The notes under the pieces: model-generated
The model's database searches: none
What the model saw: only the letters and a program-made list of their open reading frames with translations
What the model was told of the DNA's origin: nothing
Part shown: piece by piece, positions 33,282 through 46,800 of the stretch
How positions within the stretch are numbered: the first letter of the stretch is position 1
Layout: each line of letters begins with the position of its first letter
Source of the DNA: Alisma plantago-aquatica
Lineage: Eukaryota > Streptophyta > Magnoliopsida > Alismatales > Alismataceae
Assembly (NCBI GenBank): GCA_963693085.1
Contig: OY856410.1
Location: forward strand, 1,328,552,304-1,328,616,303
Reading direction: 5' to 3'
Length of the DNA: 64,000 bases
Translations under genes and position numbers: made by a program

Positions 33282-33294
33282 TTGGTATCAGAGC
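33282..33294 (+). other. RT1 primer-binding site (tRNA-iMet)
   Basis: TTGGTATCAGAGC lies one base after the LTR end TGACA at 33280, complementary to the 3' end of initiator tRNA-Met. Confidence 0.9.
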
Positions 33295-35448
33295 ATACAC
33301 ACTCTTGTATGCTTTAAGAAAATAATTTTCAAGTCACTAAAATCGAAGAAACTCTAAAGTCCATAATGGTGAAAATTGAGGTGTCTAGTCTCGGGGTTCT
33401 GACATAATTTCTCCTATCCGTCTTCATGGTGGCTGAGATTCCCCACTCTACCTGGCCTTAATTGATCCAGAACTGGACCTAAAGGTTCTCCATTGTAACC
33501 CTAGAGTGTCTACTAGCATCTTATCTATTCATTAAGGACTACCCTAAGCCACCCAATTAGATGATGATTAGGTAGTCTTCTAATCTCCTCATGTGGTCCT
33601 TCTCCATTACCATTTTCCACATGATGTCTTGGATTATGGGTGACATATGTATGGGAAAAATAAAAGTTACTAGACATTGATACCATGATCTGACCTTAGT
33701 TTGAAAACTCCATTTTAATCAATGAAATTTTTGAAATCAAATACGAAGCATGACCCATTCATGAAAACTCAATTTAACCAAAATTAGACTACATTCTCCC
33801 TCTGTTTGAGGAAAATGATAAAAATTCTGATTTGATGAAATAAGAAGGAATCATACCTTATACCTCATTGTTGATCCTGTCTCTATTTGATTAATATTTG
33901 TGTTTCCCTATTTTTAATTAAACCTCAAACATAGTTAAGAAAAACTCTTACCTTAATTGATACACATCATGACTATACCATCAGGTGATTAAGCCAAGGA
34001 CTCACGAAATCATGATGTAAGACTATGATGCAAAAAGCACTTCCCCTATTGACCATTGATGCCTTTTGTAAATCTCAATTTTGATATGATGATTGTAGAC
34101 CTAGATCATGCACTATTAACCTCTAATTATTCAAATGAAGTGCTAAATCCTTGATTTCTAAATTATATCACTACCTTGATCATGAACGGAAAGGAATGCA
34201 AATATAACCCTGATCTTGTAAAATCTTAACATTATTGCCCTATTATAATATTGAATTTTGATCTTATGACCTTGTAGAATATGATTTGATCATTGATACT
34301 CTCCTTGTTTGAATGAGCTCAATGGATAATGACTAATGTAGGTAATGTGCTAGATTAGGGTGGTAGTTGACTCACGACTCCCCTAACCTAGGTCACATCC
34401 CTATTATGACTACCTCTAACATTTTACCTTGTTGATTATTTAGAGTTTGGAAAGGTATCCCATTTCACCTGATTTGGATTGGTTGAACTAAGATTAATAC
34501 TCAATCTTGAATATTGATTCAATAATGACCTTGACATATGACATTGTGGACTATAGCTTGTGGTTGACTACCTAGTTTGACCTAAGCCTAGATCATTCAT
34601 CAAACTTGATAATGAAATCTTGAAAATATTGCTTGAATACTGCTTGATTGTTGTATATACATTCATGATCACCCCTAAGGTCTAAGGTAGGAATCTAGAC
34701 CCTAGCTCCAAATTTTGACCTATGATGTCTAAAAATCTCGACTCTTGATATTGATTTATAAAATTGTGACTCATGATTATCAAATCTCAGTAATGATACA
34801 AATCCTATGATCACACTATTTGGATCATGAGATCACCCTAGATATATGACTGGTGACTTCAAAATCCCAAATATTTAAATTTTTGAAATGATGATTGTTT
34901 TGACTGTCTCAATTTTGGACTTATGGTTTATCTCTAATTATGACTAGGGTGGGACCTCTTTTTTATTTTGAGCTCAAAATCATGATATTGAAAGTATGAC
35001 ATTATCTAGAAATGTTGAAAAATGAAATCTCAAATCATGGATGTAAAACCCCACCTAGGCCAATGTAGAAGCTAGGACCCTAAGATATTGGGATTGAAAG
35101 TAACCTTGTACACTAGATTCAATAACTCTATTTTTTTGACCTAAAATATGATCTCTCCAAATTTGTGATCAATTGGATGCTTTCCATATTTGTGACTCAT
35201 ATGATGACTTTGAACAATATATGCAATAAATTTGATACTCAATTGCTCGATGATGAAATCAGGTTGGTACCGAGTAGGTAATGATATGGAACATGGAATC
35301 CCAATTATGATTATTGCACTACTTGAATTTTGAGGACAATATTTTGATTATATAGTTCACGATACTCTAGTATTTGAGGATACAACCCAGATTTTGGTAA
35401 TTCCAAATTTTTTTGAGGATGTTTTTGAATTTGGGGACAAAATTCCTA
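33295..35448 (+). other. RT1 internal region without coding capacity
   Basis: AT-rich text dominated by repeated words such as GATCTTGA, TTGACC and ATTGATATT. No frame exceeds a few dozen codons, and no gag, protease, reverse transcriptase or integrase motif is present. Confidence 0.8.
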
Positions 35449-35463
35449 TTAAGGAGGGAAGGA
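35449..35463 (+). other. RT1 polypurine tract
   Basis: The purine-rich run TTAAGGAGGGAAGGA directly precedes the 3' LTR and follows GGGGACAAAATTCC, a common plant gypsy arrangement. Confidence 0.85.
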
Positions 35464-38340
35464 TGTGATAAAATTGAATTTTAGCATAAGAAGAATTAAT
35501 TACTCTTTTACCATAATTACGTTCACTCTTGACCCAAATATATTTTTCTTGGCCCCTAAATCAATATTGATACAAACATTCAAAGTATGGTGATCAATGT
35601 GAACTTTATACACTCTATGACAACACATACTTGATTGATTTGTTACTTGATCCAAAGAAGTAAATTGGTCCATAAAACATCACCATCTAGTTGTCCAACT
35701 TTTTCTAAATGTTATACACATTTTTTTGAACCTATGTTCCAAATTTCATCCAATTTGGACATTCCTACAATTTTCTACAAATTATTGAAGTTAATATGTT
35801 GAAAACCCCTAAATTGCCTTTTCAATTGACTTTTTCCATGTCAGTGACCCGTGAAATGAAGATCTTGGCCCTTAGATCTTCCTCTCACAAATCCAAGTCT
35901 GATCCTCTAGCCTAATGGTCATCTTATACCACCCGCTAATTACGGGGAGGAGACAAGACGACCTTAATGATTGATCTCCTTCCTCTGACCAAGATTCTTA
36001 TTTTGAACCGAATAAAAATGATCCTCTCACAGTTTCATGCCCAAAGAACCCTACTTTGACCGCAATTCATGATCATTTTCACCATTAAATCCTTGCCCCT
36101 TGCCCTCCCATCTTTCTCCGGCTGCCATGATTTCTACCCAACCCCTTTGGCCTCAACACCTAGTCATAATGCTTTAAAATGCCCCCCCAAAGAACCACAA
36201 CAAGCACTCCTTCGCCTAAGATGACTTTATGTGCCCTCAATTGATCTCAATCACCCCATATTTCTCCTCCTTACCTTCTACTATTGGCATCTCCTCCATA
36301 CAACCCCCTTTGGGCATTAACCTTCCCCGCCCCCTTATTCCAAATCAGGGCCCACTACCACCTCGCAAGGACCCAACGACCTCAGGCGGAACCTTTGCCA
36401 GCCCACCTTAGAGCCCCTACTCCCTTCCCCCATAGCTCTGGCGAGCTCATCTATCATGTCTTCATGCTCATGTGTGAGGGATGGAATGGGAGAAAGGAAT
36501 CCCAGACTAAAAAATCTAGTGGGGGTCCACCTGGTCTAAGAGACTCAACAAACCCGGATCAATACCGGCCAAAATCAAAGGATTGAACAGTGAATCCAAG
36601 GTTGAACATGAAAAATAAGCTAGCAAGCCGCATCGGCTATGTGGAACAATCTAGACCACTTTTTTTGAATCGAACAAACAATGATTTCTTCTATTAAGGT
36701 ATTTTTACCTCCTCTCTGCCCAATAATCATTATAATTGACCAAATCTTGCAAAAATTGTATCTTTTTTATTCCTAGCGCCAAGAATTATGAATAAATAGT
36801 CAATTTTGATCAGACAAATCCAATGAATTATTTAAAACACTTTGGAGACCTAATTTCAAATGGTTCACACTGATATATCTAAATCATGATCTCTTGCTTA
36901 TTTAATTTGTCAAATGACTCAATCATCATGAGCAACCTTTGGAAACCCTAATATTTGACTCTGATGATCATCTTGAGACTTAAAAATCATAACTTGAATA
37001 ATGAAGATCTAGATCTGTATTTGTTCTTGAATATGATTGTTGTGAATAATATTGATAATTATATCTTAATTATTGATCTAAATCTTGTGAAATATTTTGA
37101 TCTTTTGACCTAATATTTGATCTCTGACCTTACTTGTATATCAATCAAAACTTGATCTAGTATTGAACACATCTAGTATTGAACACCAAGGATTCTAATA
37201 CATCATGATGATGATATTGACTTGGATAATGATCATAAAATCAGTGTTAACACATATGATCCTAGAGAACCTAGGCGATTCATTCACACTCAAAAATATA
37301 CTTGACACTTGAATAAAGTTGGACATTTGGAAATATTGTTGATTATAAGTGGATGACCTAGCCCTAAGGTTGAAATAGGGAACTATAACCCTAATCTTGA
37401 ATATTGAAACATGATTTTTAAATATCATGATCTTGACCCTTGATCCAAATATTGTTGATTTAGGATATGACTCAAAGGGTTGACCTATTACTATTGAAAT
37501 ATGTACTCTAAATCATCAGTGAAAGGTATGCTATTATATCTCCTCCTTGACTATATTGAAGATACTTTTGATGTATCTCTTGATTGCATACTTGGCTATA
37601 TACTTGGTTGAGCTATTATTCCATATTTGTTAGGCTTTCAATTTTCCTATATTATATTCTGAGACAAACATAAAAACATAAATGATATTGCCCATTATGA
37701 CTGCCCCTATATTGATGATGATATTGTTGATCATGTGGATAATGTTGATATTGAGTGTAAGCAACCTCCACATTCGAAGGGTGGAACTTGTACATTGACC
37801 TCCTACCTCATACGGAGAGAATGAGCCTGGTGACATCCCCCATCGTGTTGGGGTGATGGAGCCACTCAAAATATATAAACATGCTTCTCGAATCAACATA
37901 ATGGGAACTCGTAATTAAGATTGAATTGTTCAAAATAGACATCTTGTAGAATAAATATTTGTTTTCAAAAATCTCTTGTTATACTTTTTGAATATAAGTC
38001 CTTCCAAATATACTATTTTTCTGTAAACTGTTTTACTTGTTTTTGATAGTGCATCGTGCAATTGCATAATTGTGTCTTGATTTTCCTGATTTAAAAAATA
38101 TATATTGAACATTGACTAGGTTGCTTCCGCACTTGATATACTTTGACAACAAGGATAAATCGGTGAAATCTCCTATTCAGGTAAGTTTTTTCTTTAAATC
38201 TCCTATTTTATGAGGTATTATTCTTATTGTATATGCTAATGTGAGAGATCCTACTGGGCCACTAAGGGATGGACACTTCAATCCTTTTACCACTGTATAG
38301 ATAGTGGGATTGGGATTGGGGTATGAATGGTTCTGTGACA
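35464..38340 (+). repeat. RT1 3' LTR (2877 bp)
   Basis: Starts TGTGAT, ends TGTGACA. Uninterrupted, so it holds the empty sites for CACTA-1 (36127-36129) and the LINE-like element (about 38172-38190). The GC-rich open frames at 36229-36586 correspond to those in the 5' LTR and are not conserved in frame. Confidence 0.92.
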
Positions 38341-38345
38341 GCATG

Positions 38346-38438
38346 AGACAAAATTCTAACTAGATCTGATTATTTGTATTATCAAATGCGACTACTTCAT
38401 TAATTATGATCCAAGATTAATACAATACCTTCTATATA

Positions 38439-38473
<35 letters not shown>

Positions 38474-41340
38474 GTTGGTCAAATTTTGTCTGATCAGTTG
38501 ACCAATTGTCCATACTATGACTAGACCCATTAAAGGTGGTCTGAACGCTTTTTAAATCGAATTTGTTTGGAATACCCATACAGACCACACTTAGCCACTA
38601 TGTTTGGTCAAGTTCAATTTTATGTGATAGTCAAGTTTAGTTTCCTATCTATTTCTAGGATTATGTAAGATTAAAGGGGGAACAAGTTTTATAGTGTGGT
38701 GGGATTGTAAGGGGGCATCATGGCATGGATGGATTGTATAGTTGCCTCAATATGGCTCACATGTGGGTGTCTCGGCATGACCAAATTGCAATATAGAAAA
38801 ACAAGGATGGATCACACTTAGGTGTCGTATGACTTGGGTGTGAATGATGATGCAACTTTTTGATGGGGTTGATACCAATCAGCCACCACCAATTCAAAGT
38901 AATCATTTTGGGTGTCTCATGAGTATAAGTCATGGGATGCAAAAAGTGTGGGTATGACCATATCCATATCTTTACCTAGTAAATTTTAGCGGTATGGGTA
39001 CAAGTCTAGACCCGTACTATATTAGTACCTGCAATATATGTGGCATGCATGTAATGTGATTATGTATAAGATGTCATACTGTAATTGTAAATGAAAGTTA
39101 AATTATATTTTATTTATTTTCATAAAATAAGATATTACTATGTAGATAATGTTAGCATCACATTATTCTAGTATATAACACTATACTTTATAGGTTGAAG
39201 CTGATTCAAATTCATTATTTACATAATCATAGTCAATGTTGTAGTATTTAAGTTATGTAACACACCATGTTACTATTTTGGTTCAAATATTGATTATTTT
39301 AATGTAGGTTTGTAATTAGAATAATTTGTTCTCAATTAAATGACTTTATCTTAATAACCTTGTCAATTAAGGTTGTAAAGTGATATATAAAAAACATGTT
39401 ATATACATAGTACATAATTTTCGCTATTATATTAATTAACATAGTAAACTATTATATAAATTGTAGATTATCCAAATACTTATCTACATATAATGTGTAC
39501 ATGGTTTAAGAAGGTTTGAATCCAAATGAACCTATCAATAAACTTTCTTAACTGAGGGTCTAAGGTTTTTATTAGAAACCTCTTAAATTTTGCTTGCAAG
39601 AGGAAGGCAAGATGAATAAATAGCTTCCTGACTTATCCTCCCAAAAAAATAAAAATAATAATCAAAATTGCGAAAATGTTTGGAAATGATGTTATATATA
39701 CAAATATTCAAAAGATACCAAAGTATCCATCCAAAAGAAAATATAAATGGCATGTTGTAATGAGTAATAACAACCGCAAATATTCTGATGAATAAAACTA
39801 GAAATTCTTGGTGGATGTTTATTTGTTTGTGTTGTAATGAGTACAAGTAGGTGAAAAGTATTGAGTACATATGTTATCTGATTCAATATAGAGTGGACAT
39901 CAATTCGTAATGTAAAAATCCAATTCAATCCAAATTATCTGAATATAAATATTCAAATGCATGCAAAAACTAATACACTCGCCATGAATAAATAAAGTAT
40001 ATGTACTATACTATAGTAGTTATATATAGTAATTTTTTCAAAGTTTCACACTTTTTATATAAAATACACTTTTATTAATAATTGATAGTAACTTTTGATT
40101 TTGACTTTTTTTCCATATTGGAAACATATTTATTATCCCAGTTGAAACTTTATATTCAACAATATGTATCAGAAATCCATCAAGATCTGCTGCATATTTT
40201 TTTGTTTTGAGATTTTTGAGTGACAAGCCATATGCAAAAACTTGGATATCCATTTATGGTTATAAGTGATGATATCTACAAAAAAATTGCTTAGGATAAA
40301 ATCAAAACAATTTGTGGATGAATGAGCCGTTCTTGGGAAATAACCCACATATTCTATAAAAAAAACTGAAATATAGGACTCTTACAATAATGGGTAGCTA
40401 GTCGGTCGAACCAATGGTGACATTTAGTGACAACTGACAAGTAGAGTATATATTTCCATAAATCTATTGTAATAATTGTTGTCGCAAATAGAGAAGTTGT
40501 GTTCTGATCTATTTTTGTGTCCATGCATGACTCATGTAGGAAGGTGTTGGTCTGCTTGTTGAAGGCTAAGGATCAAGTCTTTCAGCGTTTTCAAAAATTT
40601 CATGCCACGGTGGAGCCAAAAATAGAAAAAATGTTGAAGCATCTTCACATAGAAAATGGAGGTGAGTACACATCCACCGAGTTCTAGGAGTAATGTTCAC
40701 AACAGGACATATGACATGAGAAGACATAGTATGATACACTGTAACACTATGGCACAAGTGAGAGGATGAATCTTATCAAAGCAGGTTCAAGTTCTTGCTT
40801 GGCCGCCAATTGTTTTTATATTGTTCTAGGGCTATGTTTATCTCACATGCATGCAGGTTGATGATGGTGTGGGGTGTGTGCCCTACTACCTTCTTATGTG
40901 CCAGTATTACACAATCTTATTTATTTGTTCATGGCAAGTATCCTATTTTATCAAGTTATGATGCTTCTTTTCTTTTATACCCGTGTGGGTAGTCCTTATC
41001 TCTTGCATGGGAAGCCTTTTATTTTGATGTCCCTATTTCCTTATATTGCTCAATTTTCTTTTTAGTATGCACATACCAGCCTTTGTTGATGTCTCCTGTT
41101 GTTTCTCTTTTGGTGGGGTATGCTTCCAACCCTAGGTGGAGGACTTGGATGACTTGTCATGTTGACCTGGACTTAGATTGTGAAGTTAAAGCTTGGAGAC
41201 AATCTTGAGGTGGTTAGATTTCCTCTACATGGATCCTTGCGATGTAAGTTTGTAACCCTTTGTTTTATAATTGAATATAGTCATGTTTTTATTCTGCTGC
41301 TATACTTTAGTCTTTTGATTACCATTATATAAAGATTTGA
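38346..41340. other. CACTA-2 3' region beyond TNPA-2, non-coding
   Basis: Very AT-rich, with an (AT)n microsatellite at 38442-38470. No recognised gene. Confidence 0.45.
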
Positions 41341-41667
41341 AAATTTTACACCAACTCCATCATACCATCTGAGTTTGTTTGGACTGGAGGTTTTATTGTT
41401 CAAATTTTTAGTAGAGAAGTGGTTTTCACTTCTTTACAGTACGGGTAGTGGTTTGTCCCACATTCCGTCATACACAAGATGGATGGACACACGAAAAATT
41501 TCATCAGTAATTTGTTGGCAATACAATGTACCACCAAGGTTGTTTTCCTTGCCCGCTGCCACAACATTATATTTTGGAACCTCCACTACAAGTTTACAGT
41601 TCATACCAACCTAGAATTGAAATAATATAAGTTATATATGAAGCGGTAAACCAATTACCTATTACAA

Positions 41668-41670
<3 letters not shown>

Positions 41671-41717
<47 letters not shown>

Positions 41718-41750
41718 TATATATATATATATATCATATATATATCATAT
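41671..41750. repeat. (TA)n microsatellite in TNPA-2 intron
   Basis: About 45 bases of pure TA followed by TA blocks separated by TCATAT, located between two exons of the TNPA-like gene. Confidence 0.95.
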
Positions 41751-42212
41751 TAATAACACAATATATAGAATGAAAACTTACTGCAGATTGTTGTGGTGGG
41801 TCATTGGGAGTGCTCCCATGACCTTCTACAACTGGAGCATGGCCTTGTACCTCATCACTTGAGAGACACACAGTATGAATAGGTTGAGAAGGTTTAGTAG
41901 GTTGAAATGAAGACATTATTTCTTTTAATTTCTATGCTACTAATGTTTCAACCTCCTCTTATGTAAGACCTCTTGCATGACCTCTTTTAGATTGTGAATG
42001 GCCAAAATAAGACTTGAATCCTATGCCAATTCCTAATCCCCTAACACAGCCAAGATGCTCCTTCATACCAAGAGCAACTGATAGTTCATCCATGTGGCCA
42101 GTTGGGATGAACTTTCCTTCCTTCCTTTGCTCTTGGAGATCAATCTATTCATAGTTAATAAAAATATTAAATCACAATATCAATTAGATATAAATAAATT
42201 TAAGTTTGTGGG

Positions 42213-45200
42213 TGTAATATCCTCAAATTTTGGTAAAAAACGAACTATAAAATATGATGCATGAATTAATTTGATAATTCCTCAATGATTTTATTGGTGG
42301 AATAGTAATGTTAATTGTCTTTTGTCGCATAAGTGCTTTTGGCACAAGACAAATAGATAAAAGCATTTCATGCATTAATAAATAGTAATGACTTTTGATA
42401 TTGATAAATGAATTCCAAAGGAGAATAAAGCTAATAATGTGTTAGATAATTAAAAGAATACTTATCTATCCATTATTGGAAACACAATGGTTGGGATACC
42501 AAATAGTGTTACCTTGGGTTGCCTTTTTGGTATGTTGAAGGATAATTACAAGTTAAAATAATAAGAGGATTTCTAGGATAATCCAAGATAATGTGTGGCT
42601 TATATAATTAATTAAAAGAGTGTCCACCTTTTCTTGGAAGCCAAATAATGGAACAAGATGTAAGGTTCCTAAGAGAAATACGAAACATGACAAAAGAAAG
42701 GCAAGAAAGAGATAGATGCCTCGTGATGTCTCTCTCTTTACTAGTTTAACAAATTAACAATGTGAATATGGCGAAGGGAAAAGAAGAAAAGAATAAGGAA
42801 AGTATTAAGCAGTTTCTAGATCTCATGTACAACTTGGTAACCAACCCACCAACCCATACACCTGATGATGTATAAATATGGCAAGATGGAATACCACGGC
42901 CCTCAACCCCAAACGTGCCGCCATCCACAATACAACTGCGTTCTTTCTTGATAAACTAGGATTCCTTCTCGTGGCATGGTGTCATGATGATGGTGCCTTG
43001 TTCTCTCCATCTTCCTCCTCCTAGGCTGTTAAGGTTGTGTAGTTGTACCAAGGGCTGCCGTTTTTCCCGTGGTTGGTAGGGTTTATAGTCTGCCCATCGT
43101 GGAAAGCTTGAAAAAGGCCGGCGCCCTATATAATGAACGCAACCCAATGGGCGGAAGATCGCAGGATGGAGGAGCCGCTCGCGGTAGCGTCTGCAACAGC
43201 TTGCTGTATGATGGTTTTGGAGAGGGTGAGATAGAGAGATGCGAGGCCAGGGCGGAACCCTCTAGCCTACAGTGAGGGTTAGATGGGGTGAGGAAGAGAA
43301 GGGCGGCGTCGCGGGTGGTGCCTTGTGTCCTGAGGACGGTGGTGGCAGGCGGTGGTGACACGCTACTGGCGGGTGGAGGGAAAGATGCAATCTGTAGCGT
43401 CGGGGTGGTGTTCGTGTCCACGACTATGTGGAAGAGACGACGGCAAAACCTACCATCTGCAGGACGGAGGGAAACCACGACTTGTGCTTCATCCACCATA
43501 GGGTGAGCACCGGAGTAGCACGACTGTTGGTGTCGTGTCTCTACATCTACGGAGATGCCTATGCTAGACGACGTGCACGGATGAAGGTAGAGGGTAGGGT
43601 GGCAGTTGTGAGTGAGGAGGCACCCAGGTCATGCCCCTACTGGTGCGGCCAGAGGGAGAGGACAGCCAGGGTCCCCGTGGATGAGGTTGCCAGAGGTCTG
43701 AAACCTCTGCCAACCTGGTCGGAGTGAATTGAGGAGGATCAGGCGGAGAGCGAACCGCCGTTTTGGGTGAGGAGGTGCAGCTCCATTGGGCTACTTGCGG
43801 GTGAGGAAGATGGTCGCTGTGCAGCGGCTCGGCACGCCGCTAGCGGAGATGGCATACGGCTCGCGAGATCGTGGGGAAGGAGACGCAGCGTCGGGGTCTG
43901 AGAACGCAACGGAGATGACCCGCTGGATAAAGTCAAAAGTGCCCCTGCCTGCACGTGTAAGGTAGGAGGCTAAGAAAGTCTTTTCCTGCAGAAAACCTTG
44001 GTGGCTCGGCTACAAAGGGATAGGCATATAATCGCTGACGTGTCAAGCTCTGATTGGGTCAAATAAGGTTAGTTTGCAAAATTCATAAATAATGATTGGT
44101 AACTCGGATTGCAACATATAATACATAAAAATTGCTCAGAAAAATGAGAGGAATCCAAAAAAAATATATTTAGAGTCTGATTATGCTTCCTGTTCGAAAA
44201 GTATCTACAATGCATGTTTAGATGTGTTTAATGTAAAGGAAAACCCATATTTGTCTTAATCTGATGCTTAATTGTATATGATCGTTCATGTTAGGTTAGT
44301 ACCTGACCTAGACATGTATAATGAAGAAATCATGGATAATGGATGATTCTAGATTAATAACCTTATACATGTTTTAGGGTTTTAAAACTAATGTTGACAT
44401 CTTGCTATGAGCTAATGCTGGTAATGTAATATAGATGTCATGAATAGCTTAACATGCTTAAGTGGGTGATTAGGGTTTCACCTAATACGTATAACTGAAG
44501 TTGTAATCATAGAAACCTTAATATGATGGAACTAGGGTTTCTAGCCCAAATCCCTAGTCCAAACATGAGATAACCTAAACCCTAGTTTAGGAGTACATCT
44601 AAATCTTATTAGTATAATGAGAATACATGGTGACACATACGTAGTATGCTTTGTTTCAGATACTTGTTGATTACATGCTTGGTTTCTTGGATGTTTGGAT
44701 GCATTCTTAAAGTACATGTGATATATTCTGCATGGTTTCTGCATGACATAAGGTATGTGGTTACGCTTATGAATATGCATATCGAATTCTGAGATTGCCG
44801 ATGTTTCTCGATGAGATTGAACGACAAATAAACTGCTTGCTTGTTTATTTAGTTCTTGCAAACTATAAAGTCCATATGAGTATCATGTAAAGTAAATAAT
44901 AGTATTCTGAACCCTGGGTTAGACTGATCTTAAGGGTAATGCACACGAGCCCTGGAGGGACAGTGATTACACCTGAGGTGGTTGACCAGATATGGGTTAG
45001 AATATGAAAAACAAGTTTATATTCTTATGTGCAAGATAAAGATGTTTGCTTATATCTGTACTTGTGATTATTGTTTGAATTCACGTACCAGTATAGAAAT
45101 ATATTGATCGCATATTTGTTTGTCGGCGTTTTAGGTATCAGATATACTTGATTCGTGGACATAAGGGTACAGATAGAGATGTTGAAGACACTACAGTTTA

Positions 45201-45428
45201 ATCATGAAGGTTTAGTTTTAATAGTTTATCTTCACACATGTATAATTAATTCTGTTTAAAAATTATGTAACTCCTTAGAGGAGCCTTTCATGTAAACATG
45301 TAAATATTTGATCATTAATGGAAATTGTTTACTATTTTGTATTATTTCATGAATCTGATCCTGGAGTATATGATTAACGATCTGCGACATTAAGGTCTTT
45401 TAGACACTCAAAAGTGCGGGTCGTTACA
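42213..45428 (+). repeat. RT2 5' LTR (3216 bp)
   Basis: Contains a GC-rich block (about 42950-43970) with overlapping open frames on both strands (for example 43499-43083 minus, 43428-43727 plus). The frames recur in the 3' LTR only because the LTRs are nearly identical, and I see no protein family in them. Confidence 0.93.
42871..42878 (+). promoter_or_regulatory. Candidate RT2 LTR TATA box
   Basis: TATAAATA, preserved at 48543-48550 in the 3' LTR, lies about 100 bases before the GC-rich block that would form the 5' part of the transcript. Confidence 0.4.
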
Positions 45429-45429
45429 T

Positions 45430-45442
45430 TTGGTATCAGAGC
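45430..45442 (+). other. RT2 primer-binding site (tRNA-iMet)
   Basis: TTGGTATCAGAGC follows the LTR end CGTTACA after one base. Confidence 0.9.
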
Positions 45443-45596
45443 ACAGATTCATCAACTAATGTTTAATAGTTTATAATTTCAAATAATCTTTAGAAATGCT
45501 AAGAGGAAAATTAGGTTTCTCGTCTCACATTTTCGTCTACTTCTCATCTTTTGCTTAAAAAAATTGAAAAGAAAATATTAATACGAGAAGTAAAAT

Positions 45597-45830
45597 GTGA
45601 AATTTAAAATCGGTAATCAACATGGTGTGGTGGTATGGGACACTACCCATGTGAAAATTTAAAATCGGTAATCAACATGGTGTGGTGGTATGGGACACTA
45701 CCCATGTGAAAATTTGAAATCGGTAATCAATATGGTGTGGTGGTATGGGACACTACCCATGTGAAAATTTAAAATCGGTAATCAACATGGCGTGGTGGTA
45801 TGGGACACTGCTCATGTGAAATTTGAAATC
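45597..45830 (+). repeat. Four tandem copies of a ~55-bp unit in RT2
   Basis: The unit runs from GTGAAAATTTAAAATCGG to GGGACACTACCCAT. Four near-identical copies are followed by a truncated fifth. The unit length of about 55 is not a multiple of three and stops occur, so it is not protein coding. It lies about 155 bases downstream of the primer-binding site. Confidence 0.92.
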
Positions 45831-46009
45831 ATGAATAAGAAAGATAAGGGATGGTTTAGGTAACCTAGTCTCCCATGCATGTATGCATGAGGAGCATAAA
45901 ACTTATGTGATAAGCCTTAAGAAATATAAAAACCCAATAGATGTGCACTTAAGAAAATGAAAAGTTGGAATATAACTTGCTCAAACTCCTCATGTTGTCT
46001 CTAGAAGTT

Positions 46010-46800
46010 TAGTGACGGTGGCCAATCCTCTGGAGGGGAAGGCCGAGGTAGCATCAAGCCCCTGGAGGGGAAGGTGACCCAAGCTCATTGAATGAACAGA
46101 GATCATGAGGGGGGTATTCCAGAGATTGAGTAAACATGGGTTGATGATAAAAGTTATGCCTAATGAAAAGAAAGAAAAAAAATGTTAGGCATAAAAGAAA
46201 AGAAGATATCCATGAAACCTTTAGGGTTAGTGTGTCAACCTGGGGCGGGTCAACCCAAAGAGTGGGAAGATGACCTATGAGGGAGGCAAAACTTAGATCT
46301 TGGGATTAGGTTGTGGCTAGAGAGCCTAACCCCCTCCTATGAGCCAAGAAGGCACCCTAGGTTAGGACTTTCCATTAAAAGGTAAGTGAATAAACATATT
46401 TAAATATTGAGATAACCTTAATCCTCACCTGGAGGGATGAAGAGTTAAAGATATAAAAAAAATGAAAAATACTTAAATTCTTTGAACCCAAGGATGCCGA
46501 CTCTGAGTGACACAGCTGGTCAAGCCCAGGAGGGAAGACGAGTAAGGCACCAAGTCCAGGAGGGAAGGTGGCCTAAGTGGATGACCAAGCCCAGGAGGGA
46601 AGGTCATGAAATAGTCAAGCCCAGGAGGGAAGACCAGGAAGGCACCAAGCCCAGGAGGGAAGGTGGCCTAAGTCCACAATGCAGTTGTTTAGGATCAAGC
46701 CCCTGGAGGGGAAGATCACAGAGGTCAAGCCCAGGAGGGAAGACCAACATGGCACCAAGCCCTGGAGGGAAGGTGGCCCGAGCCCAATGATGGGACAACA
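46010..46800 (+). repeat. Purine-rich minisatellite in RT2 internal region
   Basis: At least ten scattered copies of a motif close to CAAGCCCAGGAGGGAAGG (some as CCCCTGGAGGGGAAGG) at irregular spacing, densest at 46515-46790. A 102-codon plus frame (46482-46790) simply translates this repeat. The motif resembles the element's own polypurine tract (AAGGAGGGGTGAATG). Confidence 0.88.

Larger units (their letters stand above)
10748..38340 (+). mobile_element. RT1: non-autonomous gypsy-like LTR retrotransposon
   Basis: Both LTRs run TGTGA...TGACA. The element is flanked by the perfect 5-bp duplication GCATG (10743-10747 and 38341-38345). A tRNA-iMet primer-binding site follows the 5' LTR and a purine-rich tract precedes the 3' LTR. 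The 5' LTR is interrupted by CACTA-1 and a LINE-like insertion; without them and their TSDs it is 2877 bp, the same as the 3' LTR. The internal region (33281-35463, 2183 bp) encodes nothing recognisable, so gag-pol had to come from elsewhere. The PBS and the GAGGACAAAATTCC motif before the polypurine tract are typical of plant gypsy (chromovirus-like) elements. The LTRs differ more from each other than those of RT2, so RT1 is older. Confidence 0.93.

Noticed and set aside
39175..39195. CACTATACTTTATAGG as an alternative CACTA-2 end
   Set aside because: No subterminal repeats, no partner and no target duplication.
42950..43960. Overlapping open frames up to 138 codons on both strands in the RT2 LTR, repeated at 48620-49640
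   Set aside because: They recur because the LTRs are near-identical; both strands are open owing to GC richness, and there is no recognisable domain or plausible start context.
45597..45830. Regular repeats considered as a CRISPR array
   Set aside because: Units are contiguous with no unique spacers, inside an LTR retrotransposon of a plant nuclear genome.
46482..46790. 102-codon plus frame in RT2
   Set aside because: It only translates the purine-rich minisatellite.
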